Shown in pieces: positions 9,626 to 21,899 of a DNA stretch of 64,000 nt (position 1 is its first letter; every line of letters starts with the position of its first letter). This stretch comes from Costus lasius. Lineage: Eukaryota; Streptophyta; Magnoliopsida; Zingiberales; Costaceae. The stretch spans positions 20,767,501 through 20,831,500 of the forward strand of contig CM050454.1 in assembly GCA_027563935.2 (NCBI GenBank), given 5' to 3'. The notes beneath the pieces were generated by a model. It worked only from the letters and a program-made list of their open reading frames with translations. It made no database searches and was not told the origin of the DNA. The translations under genes were made by a program, and so were the position numbers.

Positions 9626-11882
9626 TGTTAGGGAATGCCGGGTGTAATTTAAAATTTTTCAGTCCTAGGACGCAGCGGAAGAAGCATTACACCCGTAACA
9701 CATTCCTTTCCCAAGGATCCATGCGAGAGAGAAGACACAAGGATGTGTTAGAGATGTACCTCTTTTGCTTGTCTAGACGTCGAAGCCATGTTGAAGGCGC
9801 CCAGGTGTTCGCCCTCTACAAGTATCCACGCGTCGACTCCTTGATCGTTGCTCCCTTCCACGCTCGGTGCTAGCCTCAGGAAGAGAATCGAGCCTTAGGG
9901 TATCTTTACTTCTCTTGCGCCATCTCCAAGATGAAAGTGCCAAGAGGAGATGAGGAGGAAGATGATGCCACCAAGTTGCTTCCTTTCTTCTTCTTTGCTT
10001 GCGCCACCTTCAAGCAAGGTGCGCCTATGGCCAAGGAAGGGAGAGAGCTTGTGGCAAGGAGATGCCACCAAGCACTAAGAGTCCTTGCGCCAAGAAGAGA
10101 GGGAGAGGAAGACCTTGCGGCTCCAAGGAAGAAGTTTGCGCCAAGCCTTATTTACTTTCGCCCCTTGCACTCCAAGTCTCTCCAAGAGATATATCACCCC
10201 TCCTTGATATTGTCCACATGAATCAACCTTTTAGTGGGGCGACAAGGGTCCTATTAATAGGACAAGGGGAGGTTATGGCAATGGCTAGGATTATGCCAAG
10301 TGGGCGGTTAGGATAAAGGAGTCTTGAGGTAAGGAAAGTCTCCAAGACTTTACCATAAACCTCATTCAACCTATCCTAATTTGCCCAATGGCCATATCAG
10401 CCCAAGACATGCCTTAGAGGCATTCTTTCCATCCAAGGAGAAGGGCTAGGTGCAACATGCATGAGGAATTCGGCTAGGGTGGTGTCTTGGGAGAAACTAG
10501 GGTTTGAGGTAAGGTAAGTCTCCAAGATATTACCATATACCTCTTCCCTATGTCCATGTGCGCCTAGGAACTTCCCATAAAAGTTCTCAAGCCTTATCAA
10601 CCCCAAGACTTGCCTTAGAGGCAAGCATTCCATCCAAGGAAGAAGGGCTAGGCGCCCTTTACTTCCATAATGAAGCAAAGGCGCCTCCCTCGCCCCATTA
10701 TGCCCCTAGGCGCCAATGGGGTGAGATTTCTCCCCATTATACCCTCTTAAGCCAATTCCTCTTCATGACAACCAATTATTGGGCCTCATTGGATAATGAG
10801 CTAGCCCAAACTTCATGGCATGGGTTGATTAAGCCATTGGATCTAATCCAATGCAACCCTAATCCAAATGTGACCAATCTAGGTCAATTTCGGTTCAACC
10901 TGCCAAAAATGAAGTTTGGCTCCAATAACTTTCTTCCAACTCATCAGGCCCATTGGCGCTGATGAAATCTTCCAAATGGATCCAAGTTATCCAATAATTT
11001 GATCCTAAAGCTTCTGATTAAAGCAACGTCAAGAGTCTATTGCGTGTGACCCCGTAGGATCCATATGACGATGGCAATGATGTAAACATCATAAGTAGTG
11101 AGGGGTATCTAGCAACACATCACTACTACCCATGTCATAGGACTTAAGTCATTATGGCAACAACTCCTAACAAGCAACGAGGATTCCCATTGCATTACAG
11201 ATCCCTTTGCCTAAGCTGATATCCTGCCATTGGATTAGTCTCAAGTTTATTATCCAATGCATTGGTCATGACTCAACAAGTGTGGCCACACTTTCCTGTC
11301 ATGCACCAATAAGGTGGGGCGCCCCGAGTGGATATCATGCTTCCAATAAGGAAGGGGCAAATCCTACTATTGGTCATCCATGTCTCTACATGACTTATGA
11401 AATGCCCAATGATAGTCGTTTTGATCTCCCAATTACGGAGAGACGTAAGACTGTATTAAAGCATACCCATCATCAAGTCTAGACATGAATACCTCAAGTC
11501 TAAGGATCAATGCAAACCTCTTGCATGTGAGATTGACTTGTTGACTAGACAAGTCAATCCTCACGGTGGATCACTCCAGTGCATCCAATGCACCTGTATG
11601 TCTACGTTACTGTGCCCCGCACCTAACCAGCCCATACACTAGTCTCACATGTACCAAAGCTGTCCTATATCTGCTAAGGTACCTTGTCTGGGGATAGCTT
11701 ATGAGAATGGATCCAATCCAAACTCCTGGGACATTATTTATTCAACTCAATACATCAACGCAGGTAGAGAAGTCTGCATAATAACGACCATGCCTTTATA
11801 AAGAGTAATAGTTCAATCAAAGTACATTTAACCAATGCCTGACCATGTCCATACATTGGTCTTTAGGGCATATACACCAACA
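9626..11882 (-). repeat. 5' LTR of truncated copia element
   Basis: The 2257-bp block starts TGTTAGGG and ends ACCAACA on the plus strand, with a tRNA-iMet primer site adjoining on the left, so it is a 5' LTR on the minus strand. On the element strand it starts TGTTGGTGTATATGCCC, resembling the LTR starts of elements A, B and E. No partner LTR is in the window. No gene is supported in it. Confidence 0.85.
10318..10668. repeat. Tandem duplication of about 190 bp in the copia LTR
   Basis: Two imperfect copies begin with TTGAGGTAAGG (about 10324 and 10510), each followed by GTCTCCAAGA, CTTAGAGGCA and AAGGGCTAGG. Period is about 187-194 bp. Confidence 0.8.
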
Positions 11883-12345
11883 AAACCGTGGAAAAATAAT
11901 CTTCTTGAACAATTTTACAACCACTCTAGAATCATTAGTAGGAAAAGCAAGAGCCTCCACCCATTTAGAAACATAATCTACTGCCACAAGAATTTATTTG
12001 TTACCTCTAGATGATGGGAACGGTCCCATGAAATCTATCCCCCAAACATTGAATATCTCAACCTCAAGTATACAGTGGCATCTCATTCCTTCTGTTAATA
12101 TTTTCTGTATGTTGACATCTATCACAAGACAATATAAAATTTCTAGCATCCTAAAAAATTGAGGGCCAATAAAATCCAGATTGTAAAACCTTAAAAGCAG
12201 TCTTCTGAGTACTAGTATGCCCTCCATAAGATGATCCATGACACTAAAATAGGAAATCCATGATTTCTTCCTCAGGTACACATCTCCTAAAAATCCCATC
12301 TGCACATCTTCTAAATACATAAGGCTCATCCAAAAAATAGTTCTT
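11883..12345 (-). pseudogene. pol: ATH-1 integrase, N-terminal and start of core
   Basis: The frame 12329-11994 contains VEIFNVWGIDFMGPFPSSRG, the first catalytic Asp region of an Athila integrase, and continues past a TAA at 11994 to a segment with [13 protein letters not shown] that ends at the copia LTR border (11882). Upstream, YCLVIDVN stands where the zinc-binding Cys pair is expected, so one Cys is lost. It is the N-terminal half of the integrase whose C-terminus is at 9055-9345. Confidence 0.83.
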
Positions 12346-13040
12346 TACCTAAGCTAATAATTTCTTCTTTCCTTGATAACTCAAATCAAGAGGAAAAATA
12401 TTAGCAACTAAATAATTCACTATATCAGCATACCATGGAGCCTTGATCTGTTCAATAGCTAAGAGTTGATCATTAGGAAAGGAATCATTAATTATGTCAC
12501 TTTTATCTGCATCTAAATTTATCCTAGAAAGGTGATCTGCAATAAAATTTTCTTCTCCCTTCTTATTTTTCATCTTCATATCAAATTCTTGCAAAAGTAA
12601 AATCCATATGAGAAGGCGCAGTTTACTACCTTTTTTCTGTATCAAGTACTTTATTGCTGCATGATTTGTTTATACCACAACCTTAGAATTAATCAAATAT
12701 GACCTGAATTTATCAAAAGAAAAAACAATGGCCAAGAGTTCTTTTTCAGTGGTAGTGTAATTCCTCTGTGTTTCATTTAACGTTCGGTTAGCATAGTAGA
12801 TGACATCTCCTACTGCATAATCACTAGCGTTGCACATAAGCTCAAAAGGTAAACTCTAGTCAGGCGGGCATGATGGGTGCTGATATCAGAGCTTTCTTCA
12901 AATCCTGAAAAGCAAACAAACATCCTTCATCAAAAGAGAATTTAACATCTTTACAAAGCAAATTAGTAAGTGGTCTAGCGAGTTTAGAAAAATCCTTGAT
13001 GAAACACCGGTAGAATCCTGCATGTCCCAAAAAACTTCTG
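12346..13040 (-). pseudogene. pol: ATH-1 RNase H
   Basis: Minus-strand pieces include LIWILLLQEFDMKMKNKKG and FIADHLSRI (12645-12349), the end of an Athila RNase H and its tether to integrase. The more upstream part (12660-13040) has several stops but keeps the RT-RNase H connection. Frame differs from RT by a shift. It would degrade the RNA strand of the RNA/DNA hybrid; this copy cannot. Confidence 0.75.
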
Positions 13041-13840
13041 ATCTACTTGATTGTAGTGGGCGGCATCAACTTTTCAATCACTTCAATCTTGGCTTTGTCA
13101 ACCTCTATCCCTCTCTCTGAAACTAAGTGTCCCGAAACTATTCCCTGCCTAACCTTGAAATGACATTTTTCCCAGTTAAGCACAAGATTAGTTTCTTTAC
13201 ACCTCTGCAAAACTCGAGATAAGTTAGTTAAACAATCATCAAAAGAAAAATCATATACAGAAAAGTCATCCATAAAAACATCCATAAAATCCTCAATAAA
13301 ATCTGAAAATATAGCCATCATACACCTCTGAAAAATAGCAGGTGCATTACATAAACCAAAAGGCATTCTTCTATAAGAAAAAGTACCATATGGGCATGTA
13401 AAAGTGGTCTTATCTTGGTCATCAGGATGAATGGGAATTTAGAAAAATCCAGAATACCCATCTAAAAAACAAAAATAAGAATGATTAGTAAGCCTTTCAA
13501 CCATTTGATCAATAAAAGGTAAGGGAAAATAATCTTTCCTAGTGACTGCATTCAATTTCCTATAATCAATGCACATGCGCCAACTAGTTACTATCCTAAT
13601 AGGAATTAATTCATCATCTTTACTCTTCATCACAGTCACACCCCCTTTTTTAGGAACATAATGAACATGACTTACCCATTTACTATCAGAGATAGGATAG
13701 ATAATACCTACATCAAGTAATTTTAAAACCTCCTTCTTCATAACTTTTTTCATAGAGGGGTTAAGCCTTCTTTGAAAATCCACATGTGATTTGTCTTCCT
13801 CCTCCATAAGAATCCTGTGCATACAAAAAGAGGGGTTAAT
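13041..13840 (-). pseudogene. pol: ATH-1 reverse transcriptase
   Basis: Two in-frame pieces (13822-13439 and 13366-13043) separated by stops hold the RT. The first has FQRRLNPSMKKVMKKEVLKL, VPKKGG, CIDYRKLN, DYFPLPFIDQM and FLDGYSG with a catalytic Asp. The second has PFGLCNAPAIFQ and the catalytic box FMDDFSVY. FMDDFSV instead of YFDD or YVDD is characteristic of Athila. Flanks: PR linker upstream, RNase H downstream. Confidence 0.92.
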
Positions 13841-14770
13841 TCACTTTAAATCATTAATGGAATGCCCAATTACCTTCCTATGAATTCTCAACTCCTTTAG
13901 AAGCAAATCTGTCTCTCTTTCATCAAGCTGTGCATTAACAATTACAAGGTAAGTAGAATTGGGTCCAAGAAATTCATAACGAAGATTGTTTGGTAGAGAT
14001 TTCAATTCAACTTTTAAAAATTTTTCTTCCTGATTTTCTTGATCTTCACATAAAGTGCAGTCTAATAAATCATGAGTTTCAGAACCAGGATCAGAATCAA
14101 AATTAGAATTAGAATGTTCATCAAACAAAGTATGAAGGTCATAATCAAAGTCATTTACATCATGAATACAACAACAAGATCCAGCATATGATGGTTTCTT
14201 CATAGATTTAGTTAAATCAAACTCAATTATGTTTTCACCAATATTAAGAGTGAGTTTACTATTCTTTACATCAATGATTGCCCCTACTATAGCTAGGAAC
14301 GTTCTACCAAGTATGATAGAAATTTTAGCATCCTTCTCCATCTCTAAAACCACAAAATCCACTAGAACAAAATACTTACCAATCTGAATTGGAACATCCT
14401 CAAGAATTCCAATAGGATACTTAACCGAATGGTCAGCAAGCTGCAGAGAAATAGAAGTCAGTTTTGGCTCTCCCATGTCCAGTTTCTTGCAAACAGATAA
14501 AGGCATTAGACTCACACTAGCCCCAAGATCACATAAGGTTTAGTCAAAAGTCATATCTCCAATCAAGCAAGGTATAGAGAAGCTACCTAGATCCTTTAAT
14601 TTTGGTGGCAATTTATTTTGAATGATGGCACTATACTCCTCAGTTAATGCCACAGTGCTGTAGTCCTCTATTTTTCTTTTGTTAGATAAAATTTCTTTCA
14701 AGAATTTAACATAAGTAGGCATTTGAGACAAAGCATCAGTAAATGGAATATTAATATAAAGCTTTTTCAA
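13841..14770 (-). pseudogene. pol: ATH-1 protease and acidic linker
   Basis: The frame holds DMTFD then a TAA, LCDLGASVSLMP with the catalytic Asp-Leu-Gly used by Athila proteases, then IILGRTFLAIVGA and an acidic linker rich in Asp and Glu (HTLFDEHSNSNFDSDPGSE) before RT. The upstream piece 14770-14540 (KKLYINIPFTDALSQMPTYV) joins gag to the protease. The TAA near 14540 breaks the frame just before the active site. Confidence 0.85.
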
Positions 14771-14799
14771 AACATCTAAAAACTTTCCAAATTGCTTAT

Positions 14800-16413
14800 C
14801 TAACTTAGCTTGAACAAGTCTCTGTGGAAAGGGTATAGGTGGCCTATATGGAGCAGGTGAGCTAGGTCTAGGAATATTAGGTTGACATGGTTCATCACCC
14901 TTATGAGCTGGTGAACTAAGGTGGGCTGCACATGTACAGGCGGTGTTTCTAAAACTGGCTTACTGCTAGGTTCAATGTCAGGATCTTCCTCATCATCATT
15001 CTCAAGTTTACCCTTTAGTTCATCTAATTGTTTCCCACTCCTAGTAGTTATAGCATTACAATGTTCCCTAGGGTTTAGTTTAGGTTTAGCAGGCAATTTC
15101 CCTAGGGGTCTATAAGATGTAATAGCTTGTTGTGCTATTTGGGTTTCTAAAATCTTATTGTGTGCTTTTAAAGCTTCTACCTCATAAGTAAGGTGTTTAA
15201 TCTCCCCTCTAAAATCTCCAAAATCCCTATTGAGTTTTTCAAGTATAGATTCCAAATTAGAGCTCTGGGGCTGATTTTGATTTTGTTGCCTCTGTTGGTA
15301 TCCTCTATTCTCAACCTGTCTCCCTGCATTATTGTTACTCTTCTAAGACAAATTTAGATGATTCCTCCATCCAGGGTTGTATGTACTAGAGTAAGGGTCA
15401 TTATTTCTACCTTGATTGTAACCCCCTATAGCATTCATTTGTTCTACACCATGTTCAACAATAACTCTACACTCTTCAGAATAATGCCCTTGATTTCCAC
15501 ATATATCATAGGTGACAGACGATGAAACCATAGCAGTTTACATATGAAACGAAACAAATTTACTAGCTGAAGAATTTACCTTCTCTGCCAAAGCACGCCA
15601 AGAATCACTTTAATTCTTACCATGTGGAGGATGATATAGCACTCCTCTTTCAGTGGTCCACTGGTTATGGTTCAGAGACATCTCCTCAATCAAAGTGAAA
15701 GCATCATCAATGGTTTTATTCATAAGAGCTCCCCCTGCAGCATCATCAACAGTGAGGCGAGTACTATAAAGTAAACCATTATAGAAAGTACGAATCAAAA
15801 CCAATTGTTTCAAGCCATGGTGAGGGCACTTCCATTGTAATTCATTAAAATGCTCCCATGCTTCACTCAGTGACTCTCCATCCCTCTGTGCAAAACTGGT
15901 GATCTGATTTCTCAACTGGATCGTTTTACTTGGTGGGAAGTACTTTACCAAGAAAGCATTTGAAACTTGATCCCATGTGGTGAATGTTCCAGTTGGGTGA
16001 GACTATAGCCAAGCGCGTGCTCTATCCCTGAGAGAGAAAGGAAATAATCTCAGTCTCAAAGCATCACTAGATACACCATTAATCTTAATGGTGTCACAAT
16101 ATTCAAGAAAAAAAGACATATGCTGATTAGGATCCTCAAGTGGTGATCCTCCAAACTGATTTTGTTGTATCATTGATAGCAAGGCCAATTTGATTTCAAA
16201 GTTGTTAGCATCTATCGCCGGCCTGGCTATGTTAGAGTGTATCCCTTGTGGATTCAGTGCTGCATAATCCCTAAGTAATCTTCTTTCAGCTATGATCAAT
16301 TCTTCTTCCTTCTTCTCTTCAAACCTGAGTTTCCTACGTAATCTAAGAGTTTTATTAATTTTAGAATCTAATGGAACTAGTGGTCCTGACCTAAGGGTCC
16401 TACGCATAAACAA
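14800..16413 (-). pseudogene. gag: ATH-1 gag
   Basis: The ATG at 16413 starts a frame with NNFEIKLALLSMIQQNQFGG, EDPNQHMSFFLEYCDTIK and FPFSLRDRARAWL, followed at once by TAG (16003), then KYFPPSKTIQLRNQIT, FYNGLLYSTR and AAGGALMNK: an Athila-type capsid. The nucleocapsid knuckle near 15500 (YDICGNQGHYSEEC) has lost its first Cys (Tyr instead). The segment 15255-14800 is a coiled linker. All pieces share one frame, broken by at least three stops. It would form the particle shell. Confidence 0.9.
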
Positions 16414-16587
16414 GTAAAATAATCAAATAAACTCAGAATTGCAGAAAATAGGAGAAAACAAAATAATGTTTCAATTTCAAAAATCACAGATTATGAAAAT
16501 TCAAAACTAGCAAAAACAGAAAACAAAGCTAAAAACAAGGCTTCGTCTAGCAATACTATCAATTATTTTGATATTAACAAAACTAAG

Positions 16588-16605
16588 GTCCCCAGTAATG
16601 GCGCT
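16588..16605 (-). other. ATH-1 primer binding site (tRNA-Asp type)
   Basis: The minus strand reads AGCGCCATTACTGGGGAC, a slightly mutated complement of the tRNA-Asp 3' end, as used by Athila/Tat elements. It lies 7 bases inside the LTR edge at 16613. Confidence 0.8.
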
Positions 16606-16612
16606 AAAAATT

Positions 16613-18512
16613 TGTTATGTCCGCAAGTGCACAGATACTCGAAGTAATAAAAGATATCGAACCCACAGGGACCTACATGTTAAGTACCAAATAATTATGT
16701 TCTCACTAGCTAAACGGTCAATAGTCGATGGAATCAGTCAGAAGCAATGATCAGAAACTGTTACAGATTATTAGAGAGGGAAAATTGGGACTAGGGTTTC
16801 ATCCTTCCTAATTTCGATGACTAGACATAAATAATGTTTGTCAGCTATTCTTGTTATGATAAAGATGAAATTAACTTATAAAGAAATTGCCTCCTCTCGG
16901 ACGAACAATTTACACCAAATAACCTTCACTTTCGTAACTTGCTATTCAATGTTAAAAATAAGTAAATCAGATAAAAAAAGTTAAAAATCACTTTCGTGGC
17001 TTAACTCTCAGTGTCAACATCTCAAGTAAAATTAAATATTCTAATATCTTAATTTCACAGGTTTTACTTAAGGGTTTTCAAGATTCCAAATCACCTCTCG
17101 GTCCATATTTTCATGTCTAACTCAATAAAACTTCCTAGATCAAATTATCAACAAGAATTTATGCATAAAAAATCAGGAATTTAGAACAAACCTATTCTCA
17201 TAGCATAAGTTCCTAAAACATAATTTAAGGGTTCTGAGTTTTGTAAGTCACCTCTCAGTACATGTTATAAACATGCTAATATTCTAAATCTAGAAAAGAT
17301 TAAAGACAATTATCTCTTAAGTAAAATTATCATATCAAAGAACAACTGACAAGATAGACATTATCTAATCATCACAGAAATTGAGAGGATTACTCCCCCT
17401 GTCCCAAAAAGGTTTTTACGCTATCATGGTAAGAGTTTTACAATAATATGTCATTTCAGAAAAATTAGAATTCAAAAAAAGAGAGAAAGATAGAGTTACT
17501 ATAATAGGGGTGTGAAATAAATCACCACCTGTAATTTTCTGTGAAGGAACACAGTGAACAGTAGCCGAGCCCACGTTTTTGTTGATTCCTTCGACGATCG
17601 AACTCCTTTCATTGTGAAACTTTTTGTATGTCTTCTCTTTCCTCAAGCATAGCTTCCCAAAAAATTTCACCCTCTAAGATGTTCATACGTCTTTTGGCAA
17701 AGTACCCTAAGGCGGCGGCGATCTCTCTAATTTCGCTTTCTGTCGTTGATCAAGATTAGGGATATTTATCTTGAAATCTTCTCCTCCTTATATAGATCAT
17801 TCTCCTTCTTTCCGATTTTGAAATTGTGTCATAAATCTCCCGAAATTGGCTTCACAAAATCCAGCTATAGTAACTCACGAAAAACTCAGGCAAAGTCGGC
17901 TGTTAAATCATAATTACGGCCATGGAATAAATTACGGCACTGCCGTAATCTTCTTTGTGCAAAATATTGGAACAATTATGGCCCATAATAATAATCATGA
18001 CAGTACCATGATTTACTCTATTTACTTTTCTAGAATAATTACGACCAATGATAAAATTTACGGTAGTGCCATGATTGCTTCAATTTCTCTCTGAATAAAA
18101 TTATGGCCATAAAAATATTTATGGTAGTGCCGTAATCTTCTCTGTGCAAAAATCTTCAGAAATCACGGTAGAGAAAATAAATCATAGTGGTGTCGTGGTT
18201 TATTCTGTAGGTCCCAGTAAAACCACAGCCGTAATAATAATTACGACACTACCGTAATTTCACTTTAAGCTTGGAATGTCTTAAAAATTGGCTGGTAATT
18301 CCCTCTTGATGATTAGATGTCGTCCATGCATTCAAATCATTTAGAATCCATCGAAATAAAGACCTTTTTACTTGAAATTGATCAAAAAACCAAAAAAGAT
18401 GTAGATTCTGAACTATTTGATAAATAAAGCTTAAAAACAAGCAAAAGAGCATAAATATGACTCAAAAAGACTAAACAATTAATATAAAATAATATGAATT
18501 TTTGAGTCATCA
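16613..18512 (-). repeat. ATH-1 5' LTR
   Basis: The LTR is 1900 bp, from TGTTATGTCCGCAAG to GAGTCATCA on the plus strand (TGATGACTC at the element start). It shares its terminal block and its hairpin repeats (17900-18270) with the other Athila-family LTRs here. Gag follows on the left through the tRNA-Asp primer site. The matching 3' LTR lies left of the window. Confidence 0.9.
17905..18265. repeat. Hairpin minisatellite in ATH-1 LTR
   Basis: Tandem modules contain TTACGGCACTGCCGTAA (near 17933) and mutated versions with ATGACAGTACCATGAT and TTACGACACTACCGTAA. Spacing is about 60 bp. Confidence 0.87.
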
Positions 18513-20143
18513 TTGAGGTTGACACCAGTCCATAGGGCGAGGGTCGAGTAGAACCACAGAGTGTGGGTTCATGCGTGGATGTGGGTGTCAGATTCGACCC
18601 ATGGACCCTAGACCCTCTCGCGCGAGCATGCGAGTGAGCGCAATGAAGAGGGTTGATCGTAGGCCAAAATCAAGCCAATCTATGGCTTAATCGACCCTGA
18701 ACCAACTTGGTTTAGGCTAAACTAAACCGGTTCAGTCGAAAGGGGAAAATTTCCCTTGTTCAGCTTCCTAGCGCCGCGTGCACTCACTGCCACTATTGAT
18801 CCGGCCAAATGGAGGAGGCGTGTTGGATTTGGAAGTTCACCTGTGGTTCGTGCTGGCGAGGCGGTGAAGGTAGCGGGGATTGGGCATGGTATCCACATTG
18901 AATCCAACAAGGACGAGCCTAGGGTTGAGATTCATTCTCACCCTGGTGGATGCGTGATCTCTGGCCATTAGATGGCAGAGATCGATGCTCGCGTGGATCC
19001 ATCCTCGTCAAGGGGAGACTGCCTATCAAGCAATCTGAGAGCACGGGCAGGCTTGGTGACGGTGAAATTCAAGATCTGAAAATAGAGCTTTGCTTCTTCT
19101 GTCAATGATGAGGTTTTGGCCATGGACTTGTTGGTGCGAGGCTTCCAGATCATGTTTTGGTGCCCTAAGGTAAGGAGGAGACTCTCTCCTCTGGCGCCGG
19201 CAGCTAGACGAGGGAGTGGGATCGGATTTTTTGATCCCCGATTCCATGCGAGTAGTGGTTAGACTGGGTTTCGATTTTCATTGGCAGCAGTGAGTTCTTT
19301 GTTCGTCAGCGACTGAGTCCCAGCCCTCTAATATGACCTTGGTGGCCATCCGGTGATGGTGCTAGAATGGGGAACTTCCCCTGCTCTCGGCCATGAGTCG
19401 CCTGTTCGGGACGTCAAGTAGCAAGAGGGAAAAGGAAGGAAAAGGGGTGCTCACGTGTGTTCATCCACGTGACACGCTTCGATTCTGACTGGACTTTTTG
19501 ATGCAGCTTTCCAGAGGATCTCGGTGGGCTCAGCTCGAGGAGTAGTGGCACACTACAAGGATAAACCCTCCTCGGATCTATCGTGTTTAGTGGTAGTAGA
19601 ACAGCTTTACTATGTAGTAGTGGATAGGGATTTTACCCACCGTCCCGACTTTGTGTGGCATTTCGTCTAGATGGCTCTTTGTGCTATTTTGACACCCTCG
19701 AAGGTGTTTGAGTGTCTCGCTCGCTGCAAAGTCAAAGACATATGTGCCGGCACCCTTGAAGGAGTTCAACACCGTCTCCTTGTAATTACTTAAGGCCGCG
19801 CCGGTGCCTATCTTAACTGTGTAGAGAGAGAAGCGCAGGGCGTAGACTTTCTGTGAGTGCCAAGTGGTCGAAGAGTCTCCAGCACTTTGACACATGAGTT
19901 GAGATATCTGTATTTGTGTCCGAGGGGCAGCATTTACGCTGAACCCTTCGCGCACGTGGGTGTGAGTACTTGTATAGTGCTGGGCCAACTTCTGCAATGC
20001 GATCCTAATCAGTTGTGGGCCACTCTAGTGTAGGGCTGAGATCTCTGCAAGGGGATGATGCAGAGAAGCTAGCACTGAAGAAGGGGACGAATTGGATGAG
20101 AGAACAGCCCCCAAACTTTTCTGCGCACTGAACACGGGCAGGC
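18513..20143. other. Unassigned DNA between ATH-1 and copia A
   Basis: No known domain is recognised on either strand. The GC-rich part 18530-19500 has short ORFs (for example 18756-18971 plus and 19587-19997 minus) without recognisable motifs. The final 13 bases before copia A (GAACACGGGCAGGC) match the repeat at 29820, so the right edge is the start of the hairpin-rich tandem repeat. It could be upstream DNA or part of a very long LTR of GYP-F. Confidence 0.6.
20139..20143. repeat. Target-site duplication of copia A, left copy
   Basis: CAGGC here is repeated at 29237-29241, directly after the right LTR. Confidence 0.93.
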
Positions 20144-21828
20144 TGAAAGGTCCCCTAAAGATAAGGGGGCGAAACCCTATAGGAGGCGCATATGACATTT
20201 TTGATGCAGCGGAAGGGGTTTCAAGGATCTATGCATATAATATGTTCAACTTAAAACGATTCTCACCATTGCCATCGCTTAGATGGTGTCTTGAAAGGAA
20301 AGGCGCAAGTGCTCCTTCTCCAAAGGTGACGCACACAATTGGTGTCGCCTACTCTTCCTTGGTGCTCCTTGTGCTAGCAAGGTTCCAAGAAGCCGTTGTC
20401 GAATGGAAGGGAAAGATCACTTTTCTTTGGCCGAACTCTTCCTTCTCTTTTTCGTCAACTTCTTCTCCACATGAGAGTGCGAGTGCTGAATGCCCAAGTT
20501 GGCGACGAGAGTGAGGAGAAACGAGAGATGAGGGTGCCTTAGGCGTGAACGTGAGTAGTGGTCACGTATGTGATCATGCTTTCTAAAAATAGAAAGCCAC
20601 TCAGTCACTTGCGATCATGAGTTTACCCCATGCGCAAACTCCTCTCAATTTGAACCACACGCTCACTCAATGAGCTGGTTCAATTTGGTCTGGTTCATAG
20701 ACCAATCGACCCAAGCCATTAGTCCAGATCACATTAAACCCTAAGGCTCTTGATCTGACCGTCGATCTCTTGATGCTCCTGATCTCACCGATCTAGCATC
20801 CAATCTCTCGATCGAAGCTTACCGATCTCAAGCCCTAATCAATCAAACATGATCAGACCAGATCTCACTTACAATCAGAGATTAATTCCCTTTAAACTGA
20901 ACCCAAACAATTCAGTCCACACGATTTGACTTAAGTAAGCCATATCATCAAATTGTGCGACCCTGAGGGTTTCCTTTAAATGTCGGTAACGATAACTCAC
21001 ATTATCACGATCAGTGAGGGGTATCTAGCAACACATCACTGTCTCCCGATATAAAGAAAAGAGTCTTCCAAGACTACACCCAAACCACAGCACAAGTGTG
21101 AATCCAACTCACAAGGCATGCATCTTTCCTTTGCCACTGGATGTTCTTATTGGACAAGCGTGTCAAGCTTGTAGCTCCAATATGATAAGCATGATTAGAT
21201 CAGATGAACATAGTCATCTGGGTATGGCCATACACTATTCTCAATCATCTCATTCAGGGGGGCCCCTTTAGAACATCACACTCCTTAAACAAGGAGACGG
21301 CAATCCTATGTCTATCACTAGTGCCCTAACCTGATTCAAGCTCATTATCCAAGATAGTCGATAATCATTATGTTTCAAATGATATTGAACTACCTCAAAA
21401 CAATGACAATCATCATTTAGGAAACACAAGTGATCTCAAGTCAGAGGAAATGTGCCACTTGTTGCAATCAAGGATTATTCACATTGTGACAAACAATTGA
21501 ACCTCCTAGTAGGGTCAGTCCAGTACATCCAATGTACCCATGAGTCTACATCTTATTCCATGCTCGAAGCATCCTATAAGATTAGAACACATATTAGTCT
21601 TAACCATATCAAGGCTGTCTCATGTTCACCAAGATATATCGACTAAGGACTTTATAGCATGTCAGCCCAGCTGAACAGCTTTGAGACATTATTCAGAAGT
21701 ACAATTATTGCAGCAGACAATATAACAAACTGAATAACAACCATGCCTTTATAAACATAAAAGTTTATTACATGATACTGATACAATCCCAAGGCCTCAA
21801 ACATTAGCCTTAAGGGCATACCCCAACA
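20144..21828 (-). repeat. Copia A 3' LTR
   Basis: 1685 bp, plus strand TGAAAGGTCCCC to ATACCCCAACA. It is nearly identical to 27552-29236. Confidence 0.95.
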
Positions 21829-21840
21829 ATCTCCCACGTG
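21829..21840 (-). other. Copia A polypurine tract
   Basis: The element strand reads CACGTGGGAGAT directly before the 3' LTR. B and E have CAAGTGGGAGAT at the same place. Confidence 0.75.
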
Positions 21841-21899
21841 CACTTAATCTAATGGTTGAGAAATCTCAAACCCATATTATTACAGTGCTTCTCATGCTT

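Noticed and set aside
18756..18971. Plus ORF of 71 codons as host gene exon
   Set aside because: No recognisable domain, no splice-site support, and surrounded by unassigned repeat-like DNA.
19551..19560. CACTA transposon terminus
   Set aside because: Only a 9-base match to the end motif; no inverted partner, transposase or subterminal repeats found in the window.
19587..19997. Minus ORF of 136 codons as a hypothetical gene
   Set aside because: No motif recognised and no second copy to test conservation; listed only within the unassigned stretch.
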